16,224 nucleotides of DNA. It comes from Halieaceae bacterium (GTDB lineage Bacteria; Pseudomonadota; Gammaproteobacteria; Pseudomonadales; Halieaceae). The position numbers were made by a program, and so were the translations under genes. Below, one piece after another: positions 7,361 to 14,388 of the stretch (position 1 is the stretch's first letter; each line of letters opens with the position of its first letter). The stretch spans positions 1-16,224 of the forward strand of contig QOPK01000032.1 of the NCBI GenBank assembly GCA_003331685.1. The letters are read 5' to 3'. The notes under the pieces were generated by a model, which saw nothing but the letters and a program-made list of their open reading frames with translations, was not told the DNA's origin and ran no database searches.

Positions 7361-8809
7361 TTAATGCCGCCAGAATGCGGGCGTCAGTAATACCAGCAGG
7401 GTAAATACCTCCAGGCGCCCCATTAGCATGGCGAGGCAAAGAATCAGCTTGCCCGGTTCGCTAACGGCGCCATAATGATCGGCGACTTCGCCTAGCCCCG
7501 GCCCCAGATTGTTCATCGTGGCCACCACAGCTGAAAACGCGGAGACGAAGTCCAGGTTGGTTGCCAGCAGGGCCAGCCAGATCAAAACAAAACAGAACAT
7601 ATACACAGCAAAGAAACTCCACACGGCGCTGATCACCTCAGTTTGCACTCGCCGTGCATCCAGCTTCAGGGGGATCACCGCGTTGGGGTGAAGCAACTGC
7701 CGCAATTCCCGCATACCCTGTCGAAAGATGAGCAGAATGCGCATGGCCTTCATTCCGCCGCCGGTTGAGCCCACACAGCCACCCATGAAGCTGAGTATTA
7801 ACAAGAGTATTGGCAAAAACAGTGGCCAGATGGAAAAGTCCTGTGTGGTGAAACCGGTTGTCGTGGCGATCGAGATGGTTTGGAACAGCCCGTGAATCAC
7901 ACTGTCCTCGAAGCTGAGGGTTTCGGTGGCCAGTAGGAGGCAACAGACCACGACCGTCGCTGAGGCAATCACCGTGGCAAAAAATGCCGTCTCAGAATCC
8001 CGTGCATAGACGCGGACGCTGCGGCGTTGAAGCGCGACGAAGTGCAGCCCGAAATTAATGGCAGACAGCAGCATAAATACCGAGCTCACTAGCAGTACAC
8101 GGTTCTGCTCGTAGTGCCCCAGACTAGCGTCGTGGGTGGAGAAGCCACCGATCGCCACAGTGGAAAAAGCGTGGCAGATCGCGTCAAACATCGACATACC
8201 GGCTGCGAAATAGCTGGCCGTACAGGCGATGGTTAGCAGCAAGTAGATACCGAACAGGGCCTTGGCGGTGCTGGTGATCCGCGGGGTCAGCTTGCGATCT
8301 TTGGAGGGGCCCGCACTTTCGGCCCGGTAAAGCTGCATGCCGCCGATGCCGAGCATGGGCAAGATCGCCACCGCCAGCACGATAATGCCGATGCCGCCCA
8401 ACCACTGTAGTAGCTGCCGGTAGAACAGTAACGACTGCGGCAAGCTGTCGAGTCCAGTAATCACTGTTGCCCCGGTGGTGGTGAGGCCCGAGATCGATTC
8501 AAAAATAGCGCCGATGGGGGTTAGTGCGAGATCAGAGGCGAGCCATAACGGTATGGCGCCGAACAAACCCAGTACCACCCAAAATAGAGCGGTAACCATG
8601 AACCCGTCTCGGATATTCAGGTCGCGGCTCAGGTGCCGCGTCGGCAGCCACAGCATCACGCCGGCAAACAGCGTTGTGGCCAGCCCTGTGGCAAAGGCGG
8701 ACTCAATACCATCTCTGTCGATCAGTGACAGGAACAGGGGCGGCAACATTGCGGTGCTGAACAGGATCAGCAGTACGCCGATGATCTTGAACGCCATGGC
8801 AAACTGCAT
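7361..8809 (-). CDS. trkH: Trk system potassium uptake protein TrkH
   Basis: Membrane subunit of the Trk potassium uptake system, gated by the cytosolic ring protein TrkA. The 482 residues (E. coli 483) hold the four pore-loop repeats typical of the SKT superfamily, each with its selectivity-filter glycine: GLTTTGATV (about 108-116), VAIGGFSTHD (218-227), ATTTGFTTQD (315-324) and MNNLGPGLG (432-440). GSTGGGMK (347-354) and the closing RLEVFTLLVLLTPAFWR are further family blocks. About ten hydrophobic helices surround these loops. The start ATG at 8809 overlaps the trkA stop by one base (TGATG), so TrkH is probably translated by ribosomes finishing trkA. The SD is weak, as expected for coupling. 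A second in-frame ATG at 8797 would remove only four residues. It is the last gene of def-fmt-rsmB-trkA-trkH. Confidence 0.97.
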   Translation of the reverse strand: MQFAMAFKIIGVLLILFSTAMLPPLFLSLIDRDGIESAFATGLATTLFAGVMLWLPTRHLSRDLNIRDGFMVTALFWVVLGLFGAIPLWLASDLALTPIGAIFESISGLTTTGATVITGLDSLPQSLLFYRQLLQWLGGIGIIVLAVAILPMLGIGGMQLYRAESAGPSKDRKLTPRITSTAKALFGIYLLLTIACTASYFAAGMSMFDAICHAFSTVAIGGFSTHDASLGHYEQNRVLLVSSVFMLLSAINFGLHFVALQRRSVRVYARDSETAFFATVIASATVVVCCLLLATETLSFEDSVIHGLFQTISIATTTGFTTQDFSIWPLFLPILLLILSFMGGCVGSTGGGMKAMRILLIFRQGMRELRQLLHPNAVIPLKLDARRVQTEVISAVWSFFAVYMFCFVLIWLALLATNLDFVSAFSAVVATMNNLGPGLGEVADHYGAVSEPGKLILCLAMLMGRLEVFTLLVLLTPAFWRH

Positions 8810-10185
8810 CAGATGAAGCCGAATCCCACTGCGAACAATTTTTCTACGGCGGAAATCTGCGTGCGGTCGGTCAAGAAGAGGATGACGTGGTCATCGGCTT
8901 CTATCACCACATGACCGTGTGCCATCAGCACGGCTTCTCCCCGCAGGATGGCACCGACTGTCACGCTTGAGGGGAGATTCAACTCATCCAGACGGCGTCC
9001 CACGACCTTGGATGATCGTGTGTCCCCATGTGCCGTCAATTCAATGGCCTCAGCGGCGCCGCGCCGCAGCGAGTGCACGGCGCTGATGTCACCGCGCCGA
9101 ACATGCATGAGTAGACTGCTGATAGTGATCTGCTGTGGTGAGATGGCGATGTCGATTTCCTCGCCAATCAGGTCTGCATAGGCTGAGTTTGTAATCAACG
9201 TGATCGCTTTTTTTGCGCCAAGCCGCTTTGCCAGCATGGACATCATAATGTTTGATTCGTCGTTGTCAGTCAGCGCACAAAAAACATCGGTGTTTTCGAT
9301 ATTTTCTTGTTTGAGTAGCAGCGGCTCATTGCCACTGCCGTGCAGCACGATGCTGTTTTCCAGCATGTCTGACAGCACCCGGCACCGGTCATAGGAGCGC
9401 TCGATGACCTTGACCTGATAGTCCTTTTCGAGACGCTTTGCGAGGGTGGCGCCAATATTGCCGCCACCTCCAATCATGATCCGGTTGTAAGGCTTATCGA
9501 CCTCACGAAGCTCGGATGTCACCGCTCGAATATGCTCTCTGGCGGCAATGAAGAACACTTCGTCGTCGGGCTCGACCACCGTCGCACCTTCCGGAATGAT
9601 GGGGTCTCCACCGCGTCTGAATATTGCCGCGACCCGGGTGTCCACCCTGGGCATGTGTTCGCGAATCTCTTGCAGTTCCCGCCCAACGATGGGCCCGCCT
9701 GCGACGGCCTTCACGGCGACCAGCCGGATTCGCCCCTCGGCAAAATCGAGCACCTGCAGCGAGCCGGGGTTGGCGATCAACTGCTCGATATTTTTTGTGA
9801 CGAGCTGCTCTGGGCCGATGATGACATCGACCGGAATGGCACCCGATTCAAATAGCGCCTTATGTTTGGCCAGATAGTCAGTGGAGCGCACACGGCTGAT
9901 TTTTGTGGGTGTGCGGTACAGTGTGAAGGCCACTGAACAGGCGAGCATGTTGATCTCGTCACTGTCGGTGACGGCGATCAGCATGTCGGCGTCTTCTGCG
10001 CCGGCGTTCATTAATGTGGAGGGGTGAGCTCCGTTGCCCAACACCGTCCGGATATCCAGACGCTCCTGCAGTCGCTTCAGGGTGGCGGCTTGCTCGTCGA
10101 CGACAGTGATGTCGTTTTGCTCATCCGCGAGGTGCTCAGCTAGCGTGCCGCCAACTTGCCCCGCTCCGAGGATAATGATCTTCAC
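8809..10185 (-). CDS. trkA: Trk system potassium transporter NAD-binding protein TrkA
   Basis: Peripheral regulator of TrkH. Its RCK/KTN domains bind nucleotides (NAD(H), ATP or ADP in related systems) and control potassium flux. Two RCK units are visible: the first Rossmann fold at KIIILGAGQVGGTLAEHL (GxGxxG at 7-12, acidic end of beta-2 near D30) and the second at GGGGNIGATLAKRLEKDY (239-256, E262). Each is followed by a TrkA-C domain, the last containing VILFLTD. I start at the GTG at 10185 because it gives exactly 458 residues, the E. coli length, and the family N-terminus MKIIILGAGQVGG; AGAGG lies 3 nt upstream and GGAGG 12 nt upstream. An upstream in-frame ATG (10248) would add 21 arginine-rich residues unlike the family. 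The 95 bp between rsmB and this start is the only loose junction of the operon. Confidence 0.97.
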   Translation of the reverse strand: MKIIILGAGQVGGTLAEHLADEQNDITVVDEQAATLKRLQERLDIRTVLGNGAHPSTLMNAGAEDADMLIAVTDSDEINMLACSVAFTLYRTPTKISRVRSTDYLAKHKALFESGAIPVDVIIGPEQLVTKNIEQLIANPGSLQVLDFAEGRIRLVAVKAVAGGPIVGRELQEIREHMPRVDTRVAAIFRRGGDPIIPEGATVVEPDDEVFFIAAREHIRAVTSELREVDKPYNRIMIGGGGNIGATLAKRLEKDYQVKVIERSYDRCRVLSDMLENSIVLHGSGNEPLLLKQENIENTDVFCALTDNDESNIMMSMLAKRLGAKKAITLITNSAYADLIGEEIDIAISPQQITISSLLMHVRRGDISAVHSLRRGAAEAIELTAHGDTRSSKVVGRRLDELNLPSSVTVGAILRGEAVLMAHGHVVIEADDHVILFLTDRTQISAVEKLFAVGFGFI

Positions 10186-10280
10186 CGGCCTCTGGACCCT
10201 CCCAACGACCCGGGCACACCTTAAACCAAGTGAAACCCGCCACGCCATGTGGATTACTTACGTTGGTAGAGGGGTCAGTT

Positions 10281-11573
10281 TTACCCAGCAGGCTTTCGCA
10301 ACAGCGCAAAATACAACCCATCGCCACCGTGCTGGTCTGGCAGAGTCTGCCAGCCATGTTGGCGCGGTATGCCGGTGTGGAGCGTTACCGCATCGATAAG
10401 CGCCCCGCATTTGGCGGCGAACCTGCTGACGACCTCGTCGTTTTCCGCGGCCAACAAGGAACAGGTGACATACAGCAGTCGACCCCCTGGCTTTAGCACC
10501 GGCCATAGCCCCGCCAATATCGCTAATTGTTGGCTGGCAAAACCAGCGATGTCGCCCGGCTCTCTGAGGATTTTGATGTCTGGGTTGCGTCTTATGACGC
10601 CGGTGGCCGAGCAGGGCACGTCGGCCAGAATGGCATCGAAGGGTTTGTTCATTAGCGCCTCCGGTAGCTCGCTGGCATCGGCCACGAGCGGCGTCAGTCG
10701 GAGATCCAGCCGGGTGGTGTTTTCAATGACGCGCTGCAGTCGGGCCTCGCTGATGTCCAATGCGAGCAGCTCCTCAATGGCGGGCTGGAGTTCGAGCAGA
10801 TGACAGGCCTTACCCCCCGGTGCCGCGCAGGCGTCGAGAATCCGCTCGCCGGCCTGGGGCGCCAACAGGCGAGCGACCAGTTGTGCGGCGCTGTCCTGAA
10901 CGCTGGCGGCACCTTCGCTAAACCCCGGTAACGACCCCACATCGACCGGCCGACTGAGCACAACACCGTCCTGTGAAACGTCACAGGCTGTCGCCTCCAT
11001 CTCGGCTTCTGTCAGTTGCCGTAGGTAATCATCCCGGGTGCTTTTGAGTTGGTTAACCCGCAAGGTCATGGGTGGTCGATGGCGAGCAGCCAAGGCGATC
11101 TGCTCTGCTGCGTCGTCATATTGAGCGCACAGTTCGGTGTGCAACCAGCCAGGCAATGCCCGCTGCGCCGCCGGTGACAGCACCTCGGCGGCCACACTTT
11201 CCTGACGTTGGTAGGTGCGTAGCACGCCATTAACTACCCCTTTGGCCCAGGGCTTTTTTAGTGCGCGGGTGGCGTTGACGGTCTCTGAAACGACTGCGTG
11301 GGTGGGGGTGCTCAGGTGTTCAAGCTCATACAGCCCGATGCACAGCAGGGCCATGATGTCCTGGTCTTTCCGTCGCAGCGGCTTGGCGAGGAAGCTAAGA
11401 CAGGTTGCCTCAAGACAGGGCCATTCCCGCAGTGTGCCGTACACCAACTCCTGACACAGCGGCCGCTGCGAGGTGGCTGCCGCGTCGAGGGCATCCGGTA
11501 GCAGCCGGTTTAATGATTGCCCGGCCAGCACCCGACTAATGATGTCTGCCGCGACGGCCCGGGTCGAGGACAC
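10281..11573 (-). CDS. rsmB: 16S rRNA (cytosine(967)-C(5))-methyltransferase RsmB
   Basis: SAM-dependent enzyme that makes m5C at position 967 of 16S rRNA. The 430 residues (E. coli 429) comprise an N-terminal NusB-like RNA-binding domain (about 1-140, with VSETVNATRALKKPWAKGVVNGVLR) and a Rossmann methyltransferase domain. Visible motifs are the SAM-binding DACAAPGGK (247-255), LALDIS (270-275), DVPCSATGVIRRNPDIK with the motif IV cysteine C321, and the motif VI nucleophile in VTCSLL (C371). PGFSEGAASVQDSAAQLV before motif I is also family-typical. The start is GTG at 11573, two bases after the fmt stop; no better start or SD is seen, so it likely depends on coupling with fmt. The stop TAA is at 10281-10283. 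The def-fmt-rsmB-trkA order is a classic gammaproteobacterial cluster. Confidence 0.97.
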   Translation of the reverse strand: MSSTRAVAADIISRVLAGQSLNRLLPDALDAAATSQRPLCQELVYGTLREWPCLEATCLSFLAKPLRRKDQDIMALLCIGLYELEHLSTPTHAVVSETVNATRALKKPWAKGVVNGVLRTYQRQESVAAEVLSPAAQRALPGWLHTELCAQYDDAAEQIALAARHRPPMTLRVNQLKSTRDDYLRQLTEAEMEATACDVSQDGVVLSRPVDVGSLPGFSEGAASVQDSAAQLVARLLAPQAGERILDACAAPGGKACHLLELQPAIEELLALDISEARLQRVIENTTRLDLRLTPLVADASELPEALMNKPFDAILADVPCSATGVIRRNPDIKILREPGDIAGFASQQLAILAGLWPVLKPGGRLLYVTCSLLAAENDEVVSRFAAKCGALIDAVTLHTGIPRQHGWQTLPDQHGGDGLYFALLRKPAG

Positions 11574-11575
11574 CG

Positions 11576-12538
11576 TCAGGCGCGGCTCGCGTCGCCGAGG
11601 CGCTGCCCGGGTTGAATTCGCGCCTGATGGCCGCGCAGGAGTGTGGCCACAGACTGCGCCTTGGCGCCAGGAAGTTGCGCTTCGGTGATGACCAGCTGCC
11701 CCTCACCGCAGCCTACCCGAATACCGTGCTCATCTGCCGCGATGATCTCGCCCGCAGTGCCTCGATGAGATTCATCGATGGCATGAGCCGATAACACCTT
11801 GAGCCTCTCGCCCCTAAGGTCCGTGAAACACCCAGGCGCTGGATTAAACGCTCGCACTCGCCGTGCCAGCACGGTGGCGGCGGCTGACCAATCGAGCGCA
11901 CCTTCTTGCTTAGCGATTTTGTGGGCGTAGGTGGCCACACTGTCATCTTGCAGCGCTACAGAGCCCAATAGGGTGTCGATGTTGTCAAGACTCTCGATCA
12001 GCGCGGTGACACCGAGTTGAGCGAGGTCATTGAGAAGTTTGCCGCTGGTGTGATCGGCGCTGATGGGGAGTGTTCGGGTCAGGAGCACGGGCCCGGTGTC
12101 CAAGCCAGGTTCCATCGCCATGATACTGACGCCTGTCTCTGTATCTCCTGCCTCGATGGCCCGCTGAACGGGTGCGGCGCCGCGCCACCGGGGTAACAGG
12201 GAGGCGTGAACATTGAGGCACCCTAGGCGCGGAATACCCAACGTGGCAGCAGGCAGAATCAGGCCGTAGGCCACTACCACCAGAATGTCAGCATCGTACC
12301 GCGACAGGATGGCCTCGCTGTCAGCGCTCTTCAGCGACGCTGGCTGCCAGATAGGCAGCTCTGCCTCGAGCGCCATGACCTTAACGGGGGAGGGTTGAAG
12401 GCGTTTTCCGCGGCCCGCGGGCCGATCTGGCTGGCTCATTACCGCAACGATTTGGTGTCGAGAATCAATCAGACCTTGAAGATGTTGGGCGGCGAAGTCC
12501 GGTGTGCCCGCGAATACCACTTTAAGCGACGTCGACAT
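11576..12538 (-). CDS. fmt: Methionyl-tRNA formyltransferase
   Basis: Transfers the formyl group from 10-formyl-tetrahydrofolate to Met-tRNA(fMet), producing the initiator used by bacterial ribosomes. The 320 residues (E. coli 315) show the N-terminal Rossmann-like formyltransferase fold with VVFAGTPDFAA (7-17), the QPDRPAGRGKRL loop (36-47) that contacts the initiator tRNA acceptor stem in the E. coli enzyme, and the catalytic triad N109, H111 and D147 in NVHASLLPRWRGAAP and PGLDTGP. A C-terminal OB-like domain starts near residue 210 (FNPAPGCF). The start is ATG at 12538, three bases after the def stop. Fmt and Def act at opposite ends of the same formyl-methionine cycle, which explains their adjacency. 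The frame is intact, with stop TGA two bases before rsmB. Confidence 0.98.
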   Translation of the reverse strand: MSTSLKVVFAGTPDFAAQHLQGLIDSRHQIVAVMSQPDRPAGRGKRLQPSPVKVMALEAELPIWQPASLKSADSEAILSRYDADILVVVAYGLILPAATLGIPRLGCLNVHASLLPRWRGAAPVQRAIEAGDTETGVSIMAMEPGLDTGPVLLTRTLPISADHTSGKLLNDLAQLGVTALIESLDNIDTLLGSVALQDDSVATYAHKIAKQEGALDWSAAATVLARRVRAFNPAPGCFTDLRGERLKVLSAHAIDESHRGTAGEIIAADEHGIRVGCGEGQLVITEAQLPGAKAQSVATLLRGHQARIQPGQRLGDASRA

Positions 12539-12541
12539 TGG

Positions 12542-13048
12542 TCAGGCGCGGCGTTTCTGTTCTTTGATGAGCTTACTGCGAATGCGCTGTCGCTTCAGTG
12601 GCGACAGGTAGTCGACGAACAGCTTGCCTTCAAGATGGTCTATCTCGTGCTGCAGACAAATAGCCATAAGGCCATCGAGTCGCTCTGTGAATGCGGTGCC
12701 TTCTCGGTCGAGCGCCGTGACCTCAATAATCTGGGGCCGCTCTACGGTCTCGTAGAATCCGGGCACCGACAAACACCCCTCGTCATAGGTACCCAGCGTC
12801 TCATCGATGAGGGTGATCTCAGGATTAATAAAGACTCTGGGATCCGAGTGGTTCTCGCTGAGGTCCATGACAATCACGCGCTCATGGACGTCGACCTGGC
12901 TGGCTGCCAAGCCGATGCCGGGCGCCGCATACATGGTCTCAAACATGTCATCCACAAGCTTTTGAATCCGTGCATCTACCGCGACAACCGGTACCGCGCG
13001 CGTGCGCAGTCGCGGGTCGGGAAACTCAAGAATAGGGAGTAGGGCCAT
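12542..13048 (-). CDS. def: Peptide deformylase
   Basis: Metallo-hydrolase (Fe2+ or similar metal) that removes the N-formyl group from nascent proteins. The 168 residues match E. coli Def (169). All three family motifs are intact: GIGLAASQ (44-51), EGCLS (90-94, metal ligand C92) and HEIDH (134-138, metal ligands H134 and H138, catalytic E135). The basic C-terminus [20 protein letters not shown] resembles the E. coli helix that docks on the ribosome. I chose ATG at 13048 because it yields the family N-terminus [15 protein letters not shown]. The open frame continues upstream to 13189, but those 47 residues lack family similarity and overlap the promoter. The SD is modest (GGAA about 10 nt upstream). 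First gene of def-fmt-rsmB-trkA-trkH. Confidence 0.97.
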   Translation of the reverse strand: MALLPILEFPDPRLRTRAVPVVAVDARIQKLVDDMFETMYAAPGIGLAASQVDVHERVIVMDLSENHSDPRVFINPEITLIDETLGTYDEGCLSVPGFYETVERPQIIEVTALDREGTAFTERLDGLMAICLQHEIDHLEGKLFVDYLSPLKRQRIRSKLIKEQKRRA

Positions 13049-13139
13049 GTGCCGCGCTTCCAATACTGATGCGGATTTATAGCGGAGAAAAGTGTTCGGA
13101 TTTGGTCTTGCTCTGCCCGAATCACCGCCGCACACTGAG

Positions 13140-13145
13140 ATTATA
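13140..13145 (-). promoter_or_regulatory. Probable -10 box of the def-fmt-rsmB-trkA-trkH promoter
   Basis: On the minus strand this is a perfect TATAAT, 92 bp upstream of the def ATG, which predicts a leader of about 85 nt. The -35 at 17 bp spacing reads CCAACA (3 of 6), so an activator or another -35 use is possible. A weaker TATAAA lies nearer to def (13076-13081, minus). Confidence 0.55.
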
Positions 13146-13151
13146 CCGCGA

Positions 13152-13170
13152 TGCCAAGTCTCTGTTGGCA
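13152..13170. repeat. Palindrome TGCCAA-N7-TTGGCA in the def/tsaP divergent promoter
   Basis: Arms TGCCAA (13152-13157) and TTGGCA (13165-13170) are perfectly inverted around a 7-bp spacer. The site lies upstream of the def -10 and covers the -10/-35 spacer and part of the -35 of that promoter. It is also only 23 bp before the SD of the plus-strand gene. Operator-like geometry, but six-base arms arise by chance fairly often, so the functional reading is inference. Confidence 0.35.
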
Positions 13171-13192
13171 GATGCAGCGGGCAGTACACAAT

Positions 13193-13199
13193 GGAGTGA
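13193..13199 (+). promoter_or_regulatory. Ribosome-binding site of the LysM gene
   Basis: GGAGTGA, whose GGAG lies 8 nt before the GTG at 13205. It is the only good SD among the candidate starts (ATG 13151, GTG 13205, GTG 13211, ATG 13235), so it decides the start. Confidence 0.6.
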
Positions 13200-13204
13200 A
13201 TGCT

Positions 13205-14317
13205 GTGAAAGTGAGCAAATGGATTGCGAACTGTATGGGTAGCATCCTCGATAGCAGAGGATCAGGCCGAACGGTGGCCCGGCGACTTATCCGCCACTGT
13301 GCGCTCGCTGTATTGCTGGCGACTAATGGCGCGGTGGCGCAATATGATGAGCCGCTGACGCTGAACCCCGATGTACCCCTGACCTATACCGTCCAGCCTG
13401 GCGACGCGCTGTGGAACATCTCGGCATTGTTTCTGCGCGACCCCTGGCGATGGGAAGTGCTGTGGGCCGGCAATCCTCAGGTCGACAATCCACACCTTAT
13501 TTATCCTGGCGACACATTGAGTCTGATGTGGGAGTCCGGGCACCCGAAGTTGGTGCGCGTGGAGCACGGCGATATTAAGCTCTCTCCGAGCATGAGAGCC
13601 AGCCGGCTCGACTTGGCAATACCGGCCATTTCGCGACAGCACATTGAGCCTTTTCTACATCAACATCAGGTGGTTGAGGCGGCGACACTGGACCGCTCAC
13701 CTTATGTGGTGTCGGGTGATGCAGGTCGACTCATCAGCGGTGTGGGCGACACGGTGTATGGAAAGGGCAAGTGGGGTGACGCTCAGAGTTATCGGTTGGT
13801 GCGCCGCGTTGAAAAGTTGACAGACCCCGTCAGTGGAGAGGGTCTTGGCATTTTCGTCAGCGATATCGGTGAGGCACGGATGCAGGATGGCCTGGCTAAG
13901 AGCGAGAACGTCGCGGCCATGACCGTTAGCGAGATGCGAGAAGAGGTCCGGATTGGTGATCGCTTGCTGCCCGTCGTCGAGGCGGAGGTTGAGCCGTTTT
14001 ATCAACCACGGGCCCCAAGCGAAATGATTTCCGACGCTTACGTGATAGGTGTCGCCGGGGGTGTGACCCAGATTAGTGTGCTCGACATCGTGGTCATTAA
14101 TCGTGGCGCCCGGGAGTCATTGCAAGTCGGTGATGTGCTGGCCATCGACCATGCCGGTGAGCTGGTGAAGGATCCCGCTACCGGCAAGCCCGCGCGTCTG
14201 CCTGATACCCGCGCCGGCGCGCTGATGGTGTTTTCCGTCTCCGACCGCGCCAGCTTTGGGTTGGTGCTGGAGGCGACCAAGCCGCTGTCGGTGGGCGACA
14301 AGCTCAGTAATCCCTGA
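13205..14317 (+). CDS. tsaP: LysM-domain periplasmic protein, TsaP-like
   Basis: By gene order (between def and dprA) and architecture it matches Pseudomonas PA0020, known as TsaP, a peptidoglycan-binding protein associated with the type IV pilus secretin. The 370 residues from GTG have a basic n-region ([10 protein letters not shown], about 22-31), a hydrophobic core ([11 protein letters not shown]) and a likely signal peptidase site after AVA (45). One LysM domain follows (about 59-107: [13 protein letters not shown], then [10 protein letters not shown]). The remaining about 260 residues are mostly beta-rich and resemble the C-terminal part of this family, with VGDTVYGKG (180-188) and GDVLAI (309-314). 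I see no membrane span beyond the signal peptide. GTG at 13205 is chosen for its SD. The pilus role is inferred from homologues; none of the pilus genes lie in this window. It could be a general cell-wall-binding protein. Confidence 0.82.
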   Translation: MKVSKWIANCMGSILDSRGSGRTVARRLIRHCALAVLLATNGAVAQYDEPLTLNPDVPLTYTVQPGDALWNISALFLRDPWRWEVLWAGNPQVDNPHLIYPGDTLSLMWESGHPKLVRVEHGDIKLSPSMRASRLDLAIPAISRQHIEPFLHQHQVVEAATLDRSPYVVSGDAGRLISGVGDTVYGKGKWGDAQSYRLVRRVEKLTDPVSGEGLGIFVSDIGEARMQDGLAKSENVAAMTVSEMREEVRIGDRLLPVVEAEVEPFYQPRAPSEMISDAYVIGVAGGVTQISVLDIVVINRGARESLQVGDVLAIDHAGELVKDPATGKPARLPDTRAGALMVFSVSDRASFGLVLEATKPLSVGDKLSNP

Positions 14318-14378
14318 GGCGCGTCATCAAGTAATCACGAGGCGTCTGCCGGGCGTCTCTTTATGGCCGAGCGCCTCA
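14315..14378 (+). repeat. Inverted repeat linking the tsaP stop to the dprA ribosome-binding site
   Basis: Perfect 8-base arms TGAGGCGC (14315-14322, beginning with the tsaP stop TGA) and GCGCCTCA (14371-14378), 48 nt apart. A second upstream copy GAGGCG (14339-14344) can pair with the same distal arm. The distal arm ends where the dprA SD begins. It could be a translation-coupling structure or simply chance; no U-tract follows, so it is not an obvious terminator. Confidence 0.35.
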
Positions 14379-14382
14379 AGGA
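14378..14382 (+). promoter_or_regulatory. Ribosome-binding site of dprA
   Basis: AAGGA with a 6-nt spacer to GTG at 14389. Its strength and spacing support this GTG over downstream alternatives. Confidence 0.65.
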
Positions 14383-14388
14383 TGAGCC

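Noticed and set aside
10186..10248. N-terminal extension of trkA (21 arginine-rich residues from ATG 10248)
   Set aside because: The GTG at 10185 gives the exact family length and N-terminus MKIIILGAGQ; the extension has no family similarity.
12395..13042. Plus-strand open frame of 215 codons across def and the start of fmt
   Set aside because: Antisense to intact, conserved def and fmt; composition is a mirror of those genes with no domain of its own.
13049..13189. 47-residue upstream extension of def
   Set aside because: Peptide deformylases start at the equivalent of [15 protein letters not shown]; the extension would overlap the TATAAT promoter element and the palindrome.
13165..13192. 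TTGGCA-16-CACAAT as a plus-strand promoter for the LysM gene
   Set aside because: Transcription would start at about 13199, on the ribosome-binding site itself, so the SD-dependent GTG start would not work.
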